A stretch of DNA of 62,146 nt. Origin: Candidatus Tidjanibacter gallistercoris. GTDB lineage: Bacteria > Bacteroidota > Bacteroidia > Bacteroidales > Rikenellaceae. Where the stretch lies: assembly GCA_019114205.1 (NCBI GenBank), contig DXFY01000050.1:1-62146 (forward strand), in the 5' to 3' direction. A program made the position numbers and the translations under genes. Of the stretch, positions 38,597-46,930 are shown one piece after another (within the stretch, counting starts at the first letter, position 1; each line of letters opens with the position of its first letter). Under the pieces are notes generated by a model. That model did no database searches and was not told the DNA's origin. It worked only from the letters and a program-made list of their open reading frames with translations.

Positions 38597-39354
38597 CCGG
38601 CATGCTGCGAACGTGTCCGCCGCGGCGGAAGCCCGTCCGTTCCGTGTATCTTTTCTGCGAGCAGCGGTTCAATCCACGCCATCTGCTCGTCGAGCGTCAT
38701 TTCGCTGTTGTCGAGCACCACCGCATCGGGTGCCATCCGCAGCGGACCGACCTCGCGCCTCTGGTCGGCGAGGTCACGCTCCCGGATGTTGCGCTCAATT
38801 TCCTCCAGGGACACATCGTCTCCGCGCGCCCTGAGCTCCTCGTACCGGCGCTGCGCACGGATTTTCGGGTCGGCGGTCACGAACAGTTTCAGCTCCGCAT
38901 CGGGAAAAACGACCGTACCGATATCGCGTCCGTCCATGACGACACCCTTGTCCCGCCCCATCTGCTGCTGCATCGCCACGAGCTTCCGCCGCACCTGCGG
39001 AATGCTGCTCACCGAGCTGACGGCCTCGCTGACCTCTATTCCGCGTATCCGGTCCTCGACGCACGTGCCGTCGAGGTAAATGTCGCTCGCCTGCCGGTGC
39101 GGGTCGAACCGGAACGCGATGTCCATGTCGTCGAGCATGCCCACGAGCTTTTCCCTGTCCGGCACGCCGTTCCGAATCGCTCCGTGCTCGATGCCGTAGA
39201 GCGTGACTGCACGGTACATGGCACCCGTGTCGATGAAGATGTAGCCGAGCCGTGCGGCCAGCATGCGGGCGAACGTGCTCTTACCGCCGGACGAGAATCC
39301 GTCGATTGCGATGACGATTTTTCCGTCTGCCTTGTTATTTGGGGATGAATTCAT
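38593..39354 (-). CDS. cmk: Cytidylate kinase
   Basis: Phosphorylates CMP and dCMP. The 253-residue protein has P-loop DGFSSGGKST (18-27), the TGAMYRAVT substrate segment, GRDIGTVVFPDAELK and LADQRREVGPLR near the lid. Its 3' end overlaps ispH and its start overlaps the lysE-like gene by 20 bases, so the three genes form one coupled unit. Confidence 0.95.
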   Translation of the reverse strand: MNSSPNNKADGKIVIAIDGFSSGGKSTFARMLAARLGYIFIDTGAMYRAVTLYGIEHGAIRNGVPDREKLVGMLDDMDIAFRFDPHRQASDIYLDGTCVEDRIRGIEVSEAVSSVSSIPQVRRKLVAMQQQMGRDKGVVMDGRDIGTVVFPDAELKLFVTADPKIRAQRRYEELRARGDDVSLEEIERNIRERDLADQRREVGPLRMAPDAVVLDNSEMTLDEQMAWIEPLLAEKIHGTDGLPPRRTRSQHAG

Positions 39355-39994
39355 CGAAATGGAAATTGAATACGGAAGAAACGATTGCCGTCAGTCCCAG
39401 CAGTACGATTAGAATCCCCGCCACGCGGTTCATCCAAAGCAGGTACCTCGGACGGAAACGCTTGCGGTAAACGTTCAGCACCAGCGTGAAGAGGAACCAC
39501 CATCCGGCGGCTCCGGCGAGCACTCCCACCAGCATGGCCACCCCGTTGATGTACCCGGCATTGTTGCTGATGCCGAACATGGCGAACAGTCCCACGAAAA
39601 TGAGGCTGATGGCCGGATTGGCGATTGTAAAAAGAAATATCGAAAGGAAATCGCGCCAGAGGCTGACCTTGCCCGCCCTGTTGCGGCGTATCTGCACGAC
39701 GGGATTCTGGAAAAAGATATACAGCCCGACGAGGATGACACATGCCCCGCCTATGATTTTCAGCACCAGTTGGTTCTGTTCGATGAACCCGTGCACGAAG
39801 GCGATGGCGAAAAAGGCCACCGTGGCATAGACGGTGTCGGCCGTCGCCGCGCCCAGCCCGGAAAAGAACCCCGACCGCTGCCCCTTGCTCAGCGTACGCT
39901 GGATGCAGAGCACGCCGACGGGGCCTATCGAGAACATGGAGACTACCAGTCCGATGAGGATGCCGCGCAAAAATATGTCCAGCCACATATCCAT
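39335..39994 (-). CDS. LysE/RhtB family amino-acid exporter
   Basis: A 219-residue inner-membrane protein with six hydrophobic segments. The N-terminal SIGPVGVLCIQRTLSKGQRSGF is the LysE family signature, followed by GAATADTVYATVAFF. Substrate unknown. First gene of the operon that runs to hemD; the promoter box is eight bases before its start codon. Confidence 0.85.
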   Translation of the reverse strand: MDMWLDIFLRGILIGLVVSMFSIGPVGVLCIQRTLSKGQRSGFFSGLGAATADTVYATVAFFAIAFVHGFIEQNQLVLKIIGGACVILVGLYIFFQNPVVQIRRNRAGKVSLWRDFLSIFLFTIANPAISLIFVGLFAMFGISNNAGYINGVAMLVGVLAGAAGWWFLFTLVLNVYRKRFRPRYLLWMNRVAGILIVLLGLTAIVSSVFNFHFDEFIPK

Positions 39995-40001
39995 TCAAGG
40001 A

Positions 40002-40009
40002 CAAAAGTA
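40002..40009 (-). promoter_or_regulatory. -7 promoter box for the lysE-cmk-ispH-...-hemD operon
   Basis: TACTTTTG on the minus strand matches TAnnTTTG and ends seven bases before ATG 39994, so the leader is very short. Confidence 0.6.
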
Positions 40010-40286
40010 GTAAGAAAGCGGATAAAAACAGGCTGCGGGCCCGAACTTTCTTCCCCGCAGAAGCAGCCGCAGCAGCATCGTTCCGGCAGCCCGGCGTGCA
40101 GGAGCAGCGGAACCATAAAGGTACGACATTTCGCGGGATGTAAAAATAAATTATTATGTGTTATAATTTACTTGAAACAACCTACTTTCGCAGCGACGCA
40201 AACGGGTGTACGGCGCATGCGTGCGCCGCATGTCCGCCGGATGCTGCACTCACTTTATCAACTTATCAACGCATACAATCAATCTT

Positions 40287-40424
40287 ATGGAAAAACGCAT
40301 TTACGAACAGCCGCACGTGGAGCTGCTGGCGGTAACCGTGGAACAGGGCATTGCCGTATCGTCGCAGGATACGGTGACAGGCACGCATGAAGACGTCGTC
40401 ATCGACGGAGGCTACGAGTATTGA
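40287..40424 (+). CDS. 45-residue peptide upstream of a fimbrillin/BspA lipoprotein
   Basis: The product starts MEKRIYEQPHVELLAVTVEQ and ends acidic (VVIDGGYEY). It has no signal peptide or membrane segment. Short 'MEK.IYE.P.vE.L.v..eqG.A.S' peptides occur in Bacteroidales ahead of cell-surface lipoprotein genes, from general knowledge; their function is unknown. It ends 20 bases before the lipoprotein start and is likely co-transcribed. A degenerate -7 box TACTTTCG lies at 40183-40190. It could be a real peptide or a translated leader that controls the downstream gene. Confidence 0.6.
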   Translation: MEKRIYEQPHVELLAVTVEQGIAVSSQDTVTGTHEDVVIDGGYEY

Positions 40425-40444
40425 CAAACATCAAACGCAAAAGC

Positions 40445-42352
40445 ATGAAAAGATTATCCATTGCAATGGCGGCGGTGCTCCTGTGCGCATCGTGCGCCGA
40501 GGAATGTCCCGACGGCACCCGGATACCGGAACCGGCCGAAGGGCAGATACGGGCCACGGCCGAACAGGTACACGGCACGTCGGAAAGCCGTTCGTCGTTC
40601 GACGGGGACGGCAAGGTGGCGTGGTCGCAGGGCGACGTGATAGGCGTCATGACCGCCGGCAACCGGGATGCGAACCTCACCTACCGGGCCCTGACCGCCG
40701 AGGACGCGGCAGCCGGATGCTTCACCGTTGAAGGAGACATCACGCTCTCCGGGGAAACCTTCTACGCCTACTACCCGATGGTACCGGGCAATACGATGGG
40801 CGACGACCTCGTCCTGCCCGTCACGCTACCGGCCGTACAGACCTACAAACAGGGGTCGTTCGGCCCCAATGCCAACATTTCCGTCGCCGTATCGGAAGAC
40901 GGTGCGAACTACGATTTCAAAAATACCTGCGGCTACCTCGACATCCGGCTGCTGGGCAACGACACGGACAAAATAAGTTCGGTCGAAATAACGGCAGGGG
41001 GAGCGGTCATCGCCGGTAGCGGCAAGGTCGATTTCAACGATTACGCGGCCGGCCCCCGCTTCGTGCCGGATGCCGGGGGAAACACCGCGATACGGCTCGA
41101 ATGCGGCGACGGCATCGCGCTGAGTCCGTCCGTTCCCACCTCGTTCCACGTCGTCCTTCCGACAGGCACCTATGCTTCGGTGAACGTGACGGTCCGCACA
41201 TCCGACGGCAGGAGCTTCTCCTACAGCAAGCATCCCGACGGCGGCGTGGTCGTCGCACGCAGCACCGTCACGTCATTCAAACCGGCGGAGTTCTTCGACG
41301 GCATCATGGTAGCGCATCCGAACGGGGAACTCGCCGCACTGCTGGCCGGAACGGATGCCGCATCCCTCACGGAACTCCGGATTACGGGCACCATGACGGA
41401 AGACGATTTCGCCTATATCCGCGAGGAACTCACCGCACTGGAAAAGCTCGACCTCTCCGAAACCGACCTGACCGTCTTCCCCGACCGGGCACTGGCATTC
41501 TACGACGAAGCCAATACCGTCCTGTACGAAGTCGTCCTGCCCGAAGGACTCCTCTCCATCGAGGATGCGGCGTTCGCCAACTGCACGGCACTCCGCCAAC
41601 TGACGGTTCCCTCGACCGTCACCTCCCTCGGACGCTGGATACTGGAAAATACGCAAGTATCCTCGTTCGTCATCCCGGACGGCGTGACCGAAATTCCGCA
41701 GAGCTGTTTCTACAACAGCGCGCTGACCTCCGTAGTGATTCCCGCCTCGGTGCGCTCGCTGGGAGCCTGGGCCTTCGAAAATCCCTATTTCGACAACGGC
41801 AACAAAAGTTTCCTCACCGAGGTAGTTTTCCAGGGGACGGGCATTACGGAAATCCCGGAAGGATGCTTCATCTACCAGAAGAGCCTCTCCTCGGTCACAT
41901 TGTCCGAAGGTATCGTGTCGATAGGCGCCGACGCCTTCAACCAATGCTGCATCGGGACGCTCCTCCTGCCGGCTTCGCTGGAGACCATCGGACAGCGGGC
42001 CTTTTCCAACAACGGCATCACCGCTCTGGAGCTCCCGGACAAAGTGAGGAAAATCGATTTCAGTGCCTTCGCCTACAACGACATCGAGACCATCGACCTG
42101 CCCTCCTCGCTGGAATCGCTGGCAGCGAACGCATTCCATTGGGAATCGAAGTCCCTGAAAACGGTGATATGCCGGGCCGCCACCGTACCGGAAATGCCGA
42201 CGGACTACACGGACGACCTGGGCGACCATACCTACCCCCCGTTCACCCGCATCGACAAGGCGAATGTGGTGCTGAAAGTTCCGGCGGCTTCGCTCGAAGC
42301 CTACCGCACCGCCTGGGGTATGTATTTCGACACCATCGAGGTCATCGAATAA
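40445..42352 (+). CDS. Fimbrillin-like / BspA-type leucine-rich repeat lipoprotein
   Basis: A 635-residue surface lipoprotein with lipobox LCASC (C17). Residues 40-280 look like a fimbrillin-family (Mfa-like) domain: SRSSFDGDGKVAWSQGDVIGV, then FYAYYPMVPG. From about residue 290 to 610 there are BspA-type (LRR_5) repeats with the pattern 'L..i.lP..l..Ig..aF....l', for example VVLPEGLLSIEDAAFANCTA. BspA proteins are surface adhesins in related bacteria. The fusion suggests an anchored adhesin. ATG 40445 starts the signal peptide. Confidence 0.85.
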   Translation: MKRLSIAMAAVLLCASCAEECPDGTRIPEPAEGQIRATAEQVHGTSESRSSFDGDGKVAWSQGDVIGVMTAGNRDANLTYRALTAEDAAAGCFTVEGDITLSGETFYAYYPMVPGNTMGDDLVLPVTLPAVQTYKQGSFGPNANISVAVSEDGANYDFKNTCGYLDIRLLGNDTDKISSVEITAGGAVIAGSGKVDFNDYAAGPRFVPDAGGNTAIRLECGDGIALSPSVPTSFHVVLPTGTYASVNVTVRTSDGRSFSYSKHPDGGVVVARSTVTSFKPAEFFDGIMVAHPNGELAALLAGTDAASLTELRITGTMTEDDFAYIREELTALEKLDLSETDLTVFPDRALAFYDEANTVLYEVVLPEGLLSIEDAAFANCTALRQLTVPSTVTSLGRWILENTQVSSFVIPDGVTEIPQSCFYNSALTSVVIPASVRSLGAWAFENPYFDNGNKSFLTEVVFQGTGITEIPEGCFIYQKSLSSVTLSEGIVSIGADAFNQCCIGTLLLPASLETIGQRAFSNNGITALELPDKVRKIDFSAFAYNDIETIDLPSSLESLAANAFHWESKSLKTVICRAATVPEMPTDYTDDLGDHTYPPFTRIDKANVVLKVPAASLEAYRTAWGMYFDTIEVIE

Positions 42353-42375
42353 TTCCCGAACGCATTCCGCCGTAC

Positions 42376-42403
42376 AAAGGGCGCCCCCGTTCGGGTGCCC
42401 TTT
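42376..42403 (+). terminator. Terminator after the fimbrillin/BspA gene
   Basis: AAAGGGCGCCC pairs with GGGTGCCCTTT (one G-T pair) across a 6-base loop; the 3' arm ends in TTT. Confidence 0.7.
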
Positions 42404-42614
42404 CGGTGTATCCGGACGGGAAGCGCCGCCCCGGTGCTGCACGAGGACGCGGGCATGCCGCCACCGCAGACAGGCTCCGAAGCCGGTTCGCACGAGGATG
42501 CCGCCGCACCGCCGCCGAGGTACCGCAGGAAAACGTCCCGTCCGTTTCCCGACAGCCCCCGCCGAAAACCGGCCCCGCACCGATTTCCGGCGCTCTTTTT
42601 CGTCGAATATGTCC
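42404..42614. other. GC-rich spacer
   Basis: Between the terminator and the lnt promoter; no supported gene or structure. Confidence 0.5.
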
Positions 42615-42622
42615 TATATTTG
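42615..42622 (+). promoter_or_regulatory. -7 promoter box for lnt-folC
   Basis: TATATTTG, 57 bases upstream of ATG 42680. Confidence 0.65.
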
Positions 42623-42679
42623 CAGGACGTTTGCCGCCACAGGCAGCAATCGCGAAAGTCCACCGTTTCCAATCAGGCA

Positions 42680-44269
42680 ATGACAACCGGGAAAAAACTG
42701 CTGCTCATCGCATGCAGCGTCATCATGTTATCGGTCGGCTGGCTCCGCATCAGCGGCCTGCCGCTGCTCGCGGCCCTCGTGCCGCTGCTGCTCATCAGCC
42801 GCAGCTACGACTCCTCGCGCCGCTCCTTCTGGCGCATGGCCGGCTGGACGGCGCTGACGTTCTGCCTGTGGTCGGTCGCCACGATATGGTGGGTGTGGAA
42901 CGCCGCCCCCATCGGCGTATTCGCCGCCACAATCGTGCAGGTGGTGCTGTTCGGCACGGTATTCATGTGCTACCACTACGCGAGCAAACGCTGCCGCCCC
43001 GCGCTGGCCAACGTCCTGCTCGTGTGCGGATGGATAGCAGCGGAATACATCTACCTCAACGGCCAAATCTCGTTCCCGTGGCTGCTGCTGGGCAACGGCT
43101 TCGCCAACGACACGTGGGCGATACAGTGGTACGAATTTACCGGTGCGTTGGGCGGGTCGCTGTGGGTGCTGGTCTCCAACCTGCTGGTATTCCGGGCACT
43201 GACCTCCCGCGAACGGAAGCGGTGGCTACGCGAAGCGGCATGGGTAATGCTTCCTGTCCTCCTATCGCTCGTTATCTTCTGGAGCTGGAAGGAGCCCGCC
43301 GGCGAGCGGGTGACGGTCACTGCCGTACAACCCAACATCGAACCCTACACCGAAAAGTTCGCCCTTCCCCAGCGGGAACAGGATTCCGTCATCCTCGCCC
43401 TCGCCGCCTCCTCGCCGGCCGACGCGGATTTCATCATAGCCCCCGAAACGGCCGTGGACGACAACATCTGGGAAAGCGCCGTCGGCAACTCCGAATCGGT
43501 CGCCCGGTACCTCGCCTTCATCCGCGAGGAGCGGCCCGGAGCACAGTTCATTACGGGTGCCACTACCCTGAAACTCTACCGCTCCGAGCGGGAGAAGACC
43601 TTTTCGGCCCGTCCCGTCGGCGACGGAAGATGGTACGACGTATACAACAGCGCCCTGGCAATCGACTCGGCGGGCGGCATCGCCGTCCACCACAAGGCCA
43701 AACTCGTGATAGGGGTGGAGATGATGCCCTTCATGGAGTTGCTGGCCCCCTTCTCGGATTTCATCGTGGACCTCGGCGGCACTACCGGCCAGCTCGGCAC
43801 GGACAACTGTTACCGCATTTTCTCCCTGCCCCGCGGCGGACGCACGATACGCACTGCGGCACCGATATGTTACGAATCGGTCTACGGCGAACACTTCGCC
43901 ACCTTCGCACGGGAGGGCGCACAACTGCTGTTCGTCATCACCAACGACGGCTGGTGGGGCGACACGCCCGGCTACAAACAACACTTCTCCTTCTCGCGCA
44001 TGCGCGCGATAGAAACGCGCCGGTACGTGGTGCGCAGCGCCAACACGGGCATATCGGGCTTCATCAATCCCCGCGGCGACGTGCTCGGCACGCTCGGCTG
44101 GAACCTCCGCGGGACGGTCACCGACACCGTACCCCTGTCGGACGAAACGACGCTGTACGCCCGGTACGGCGACGTGCTCGGCCGGGTGAGCTGCTATGTC
44201 TTCCTGCTTTCCGTCCTTTATTACATCGCCTACCGCTTCCGGCGCCGCAGCCACTTGGTAGACGAATAA
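42680..44269 (+). CDS. lnt: Apolipoprotein N-acyltransferase
   Basis: Adds the third acyl chain to lipoproteins at the periplasmic face of the inner membrane. The 529-residue protein has about six N-terminal membrane segments (to residue ~195) and a carbon-nitrogen hydrolase domain. The catalytic triad is visible as E256 (APETAVDD), K339 (HHKAKLVIG) and C397 (APICYESVYG); a last membrane segment is near the C-terminus. Relevant here because the window encodes at least nine lipoproteins. folC follows after 34 bases. Confidence 0.95.
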   Translation: MTTGKKLLLIACSVIMLSVGWLRISGLPLLAALVPLLLISRSYDSSRRSFWRMAGWTALTFCLWSVATIWWVWNAAPIGVFAATIVQVVLFGTVFMCYHYASKRCRPALANVLLVCGWIAAEYIYLNGQISFPWLLLGNGFANDTWAIQWYEFTGALGGSLWVLVSNLLVFRALTSRERKRWLREAAWVMLPVLLSLVIFWSWKEPAGERVTVTAVQPNIEPYTEKFALPQREQDSVILALAASSPADADFIIAPETAVDDNIWESAVGNSESVARYLAFIREERPGAQFITGATTLKLYRSEREKTFSARPVGDGRWYDVYNSALAIDSAGGIAVHHKAKLVIGVEMMPFMELLAPFSDFIVDLGGTTGQLGTDNCYRIFSLPRGGRTIRTAAPICYESVYGEHFATFAREGAQLLFVITNDGWWGDTPGYKQHFSFSRMRAIETRRYVVRSANTGISGFINPRGDVLGTLGWNLRGTVTDTVPLSDETTLYARYGDVLGRVSCYVFLLSVLYYIAYRFRRRSHLVDE

Positions 44270-44303
44270 CCCAGGCCTACAGGCCGCAAAACCGTATCAT
44301 CCC

Positions 44304-45593
44304 ATGAATTACAGGGAAGCCCTGGAATTCCTCGACGGGAATTTCGTATCGTTCCAAACCGCCGGACGCACCGCATACCGGGGCGGACTCGACGCCATTG
44401 CGGCAATGTGCCGCGCGATGGGAGACCCGCAGCGCGACTACATGGCCATCCACATCGCGGGTACCAACGGCAAAGGTTCCGTAGCCCATATCCTCGCCTC
44501 GGTACTGCAGGCCGCCGGATACCGCACGGGGCTCTATACATCGCCGCACCTGCACGATTTCCGGGAACGCATCCGCGTGGACGGCGAAAAGATACCGGAG
44601 GAGGGCGTCGCCGGATTCATGACCGCCTATGGCCGGACGATGACCGAACTCGGCCTCTCCTATTTTGAAATGACCACCGCCATGGCTTTCAAATGGTTCG
44701 CCGAGACGGATACGGAAGTCGCCGTCATCGAAACGGGGCTCGGCGGCCGGCTCGACGCCACGAACGTCATCGTACCGGCGCTGAGCGTCATCACCAACAT
44801 CGGCATCGACCACAGCGACATCCTCGGCCCGACCATCGCGCGCATAGCGGCCGAAAAAGCGGGTATCATCAAACAGGACGTCCCTGTCGTGGTCGGGGAG
44901 ACGCATCCCGAAAGCGCCCCCATATTCATCGCCCATGCAGCAGCATGCGGCGCTCCGCTGACCTTCGCCGACCAAACGTACGCATGCACCGAAAGCAGGC
45001 TGCACCCGCCACTGCAATATTTCACTCTGCGCCGCATCCGGGACGGCTTTACGCAGACCATCGGTCTCGACCTGCTGGGAGCCTACCAGCGGAAAAACCT
45101 GATTACGGCCCGCACTGCCGTCAGTCTGCTCCGTCGCTGCACGCCGCTCGCCATCAGCACGCGGGCGCTGCTCGACGGCTGCCGCCGTGCAGCGGCCTCC
45201 ACAGGTTTGGCCGGACGCTGGCAGGTACTCTCCCAGGCGCCGCTCACGGTAGCCGACGGCGGGCACAACCCGCTCGGCATGACCGAAATCGCACGTCAGT
45301 TGCAGGCGGGAGGGTACGAACGGCTCTACATGGTGCTGGGATTCTCGGCCGACAAGGAACTGGAGGCCATCCTGCCACTCCTGCCTGCCGAAGCGCACTA
45401 CATTTTCACCCAAGCGGATTCGCCGCGCGCCCTGCCGGTTGCGGAACTCGCCGCTCTGGGAGCCCGGTACGGGCTGCACGGCGAAACGGCGCCCGATGCG
45501 AAAGCGGCGCTCGAAAGAGCACGCTCCCTCGCCTCGCCGCGCGACATGATATTCGTCGGAGGAAGTTTCTATATCGTAGGGGAAATCGTCTGA
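44304..45593 (+). CDS. folC: Folylpolyglutamate synthase / dihydrofolate synthase
   Basis: Adds glutamate to folates and may also make dihydrofolate. The 429-residue Mur-ligase-like protein has P-loop GTNGKGS (53-59), YTSPHLHDFRERIRVDG, ETGLGGRLDATN and ADGGHNPLGM. It is downstream of lnt without a visible terminator, so probably co-transcribed. Bifunctionality is assumed from the family norm in this phylum. Confidence 0.93.
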   Translation: MNYREALEFLDGNFVSFQTAGRTAYRGGLDAIAAMCRAMGDPQRDYMAIHIAGTNGKGSVAHILASVLQAAGYRTGLYTSPHLHDFRERIRVDGEKIPEEGVAGFMTAYGRTMTELGLSYFEMTTAMAFKWFAETDTEVAVIETGLGGRLDATNVIVPALSVITNIGIDHSDILGPTIARIAAEKAGIIKQDVPVVVGETHPESAPIFIAHAAACGAPLTFADQTYACTESRLHPPLQYFTLRRIRDGFTQTIGLDLLGAYQRKNLITARTAVSLLRRCTPLAISTRALLDGCRRAAASTGLAGRWQVLSQAPLTVADGGHNPLGMTEIARQLQAGGYERLYMVLGFSADKELEAILPLLPAEAHYIFTQADSPRALPVAELAALGARYGLHGETAPDAKAALERARSLASPRDMIFVGGSFYIVGEIV

Positions 45594-45677
45594 ACGGCTC
45601 CTGCCGGTGTCCTGCGGTGCATCCGCTCCCGCCGCCGGGGTTCCCTGCCGGCATACGGAAAAGGCACCGAAACGGAC

Positions 45678-45702
45678 AGGCGGCCCCATCCGGATGCCGC
45701 CT
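45678..45702. terminator. Terminator between folC and mutY
   Basis: AGGCGGC and GCCGCCT form a 7-bp stem around an 11-base segment that contains a further ATCCGGAT palindrome. Lies between convergent genes. Confidence 0.65.
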
Positions 45703-45713
45703 CGGTACGCCGT

Positions 45714-46763
45714 TCAGGTACCGTATTGCAGCAGGTAACGTTCCAGCAGCCGCGGCACGGCATAGTCGCCCACCGAAGCGGTATCGACCGCAGCTGCTGC
45801 TGCGGCAGCAGTCAGCCGGTCGGCTTCGATACGGTATACCGTCGCATGGATAGTCTGGTGGGAAAGCCGGTGGCGGGGCAGTACGACCGTACCGGCGAGC
45901 CGCCACTGCGTACCGTCCAGCAGGTCGGCGAAACGGGGCATCGCAGCCAGGAGAGCGAAATCCGCCGGACCGTCGGTCTCCAGCAACGGGAACTCGTAAA
46001 GCCCCTGCCAGATGTCCCGCCCCTGACGGCGGCAGAGCAGTGTCCGGCCTCCGGAGACGATGTGCAGGTAGCCGAACCATCGGTCGCGCACTTGGGTTCG
46101 TCCCTGCTTTACGGGACGACTGGTGACGGTTCCCGCCGCCAGTGCGAGGCACCCTTCGGCCAGCGGACACGTCCCGCACCGGGGCTGCGCGGGCGTGCAT
46201 TGCAGCGCTCCGAAATCCATCATCGCCTGGTTGTACGTTCCCGGCCGGGCCGCATCCAGTTGCGTCTGCGCCAGCTCCGCGAACAGACGCCGTCCGGCAC
46301 CCGTATCGACCGGCGCATCCACGTCGAAGAGCCGCGCCAATACCCGGAACACATTGCCGTCCAGCACGGCGCACGGCTCTCCGAAAGCAATCGAAGCGAC
46401 GGCCGCCGCGGTATAATCGCCCACGCCCGGTAGCGAACGGAGTTCGTCCGGCGCTGCGGGAAACTCCCCGCCGAACCGCCCGACGACCTGGCGGGCTGCG
46501 GCATGCAGGTTCCGGGCGCGGCTGTAATACCCCAGTCCCTGCCACAGTTTGAGCACCTCATCCTCCGATGCTGCCGCCAGCGCGCGGACGTCGGGAAAAC
46601 GCTCCGTAAAGCGCAGGTAGTATTCCATCCCCTGCCCCACGCGCGTCTGCTGGAGGATGACCTCCGACAACCAAATGCGGTACGGGTCGCGGGTACGGCG
46701 CCAGGGCAGGTCGCGGCCCGAACGGGCGTACCAGTCGAGCAGGATGGGGGCGATACGTTCCAT
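45714..46763 (-). CDS. mutY: A/G-specific adenine glycosylase
   Basis: Removes adenine mispaired with 8-oxoguanine. The 349-residue protein has the catalytic Glu E34 (SEVILQQTRV), the helix-hairpin-helix LPGVGDYTAAAVAS with active-site D135 (VLDGNV), and the iron-sulphur cluster C189-X6-C196-X2-C199-X5-C205. The C-terminal NUDIX-like recognition domain (about 225-345) is present. ATG 46763 is preferred because the alternative TTG at 46775 lies inside the -7 promoter box. Confidence 0.94.
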   Translation of the reverse strand: MERIAPILLDWYARSGRDLPWRRTRDPYRIWLSEVILQQTRVGQGMEYYLRFTERFPDVRALAAASEDEVLKLWQGLGYYSRARNLHAAARQVVGRFGGEFPAAPDELRSLPGVGDYTAAAVASIAFGEPCAVLDGNVFRVLARLFDVDAPVDTGAGRRLFAELAQTQLDAARPGTYNQAMMDFGALQCTPAQPRCGTCPLAEGCLALAAGTVTSRPVKQGRTQVRDRWFGYLHIVSGGRTLLCRRQGRDIWQGLYEFPLLETDGPADFALLAAMPRFADLLDGTQWRLAGTVVLPRHRLSHQTIHATVYRIEADRLTAAAAAAAVDTASVGDYAVPRLLERYLLQYGT

Positions 46764-46772
46764 AAATCGCTG

Positions 46773-46780
46773 CAAAAATA
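46773..46780 (-). promoter_or_regulatory. -7 promoter box for mutY
   Basis: TATTTTTG on the minus strand ends nine bases before ATG 46763, leaving at most a few bases of leader. Confidence 0.55.
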
Positions 46781-46801
46781 GGATTTTTCCTTTTTAGGTT
46801 T

Positions 46802-46830
46802 TATATTTGAAACTCCGAACGCACGGAGTT
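46802..46830 (+). promoter_or_regulatory. -7 box and 5' hairpin of the Omp28-type gene
   Basis: TATATTTG (46802-46809) diverges from the mutY promoter 21 bases away. Immediately downstream AACTCCG/CGGAGTT (46811-46830) forms a 7-bp stem with a 6-base loop at the expected 5' end of the transcript. Confidence 0.55.
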
Positions 46831-46930
46831 GCCAACGCGACCGGCAACGAATCCATGCCCCGGCGCAGCAGCGCATTCCGTGTCCGCAGGTAAAGATACG
46901 ACACATCATTCAACCAATAACACTACGACG

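Noticed and set aside
41101..44307. A 1068-codon plus-strand frame across the BspA-type and lnt genes
   Set aside because: Arg/His/Pro-rich translation with no domains, and it crosses two well-supported genes in another frame.
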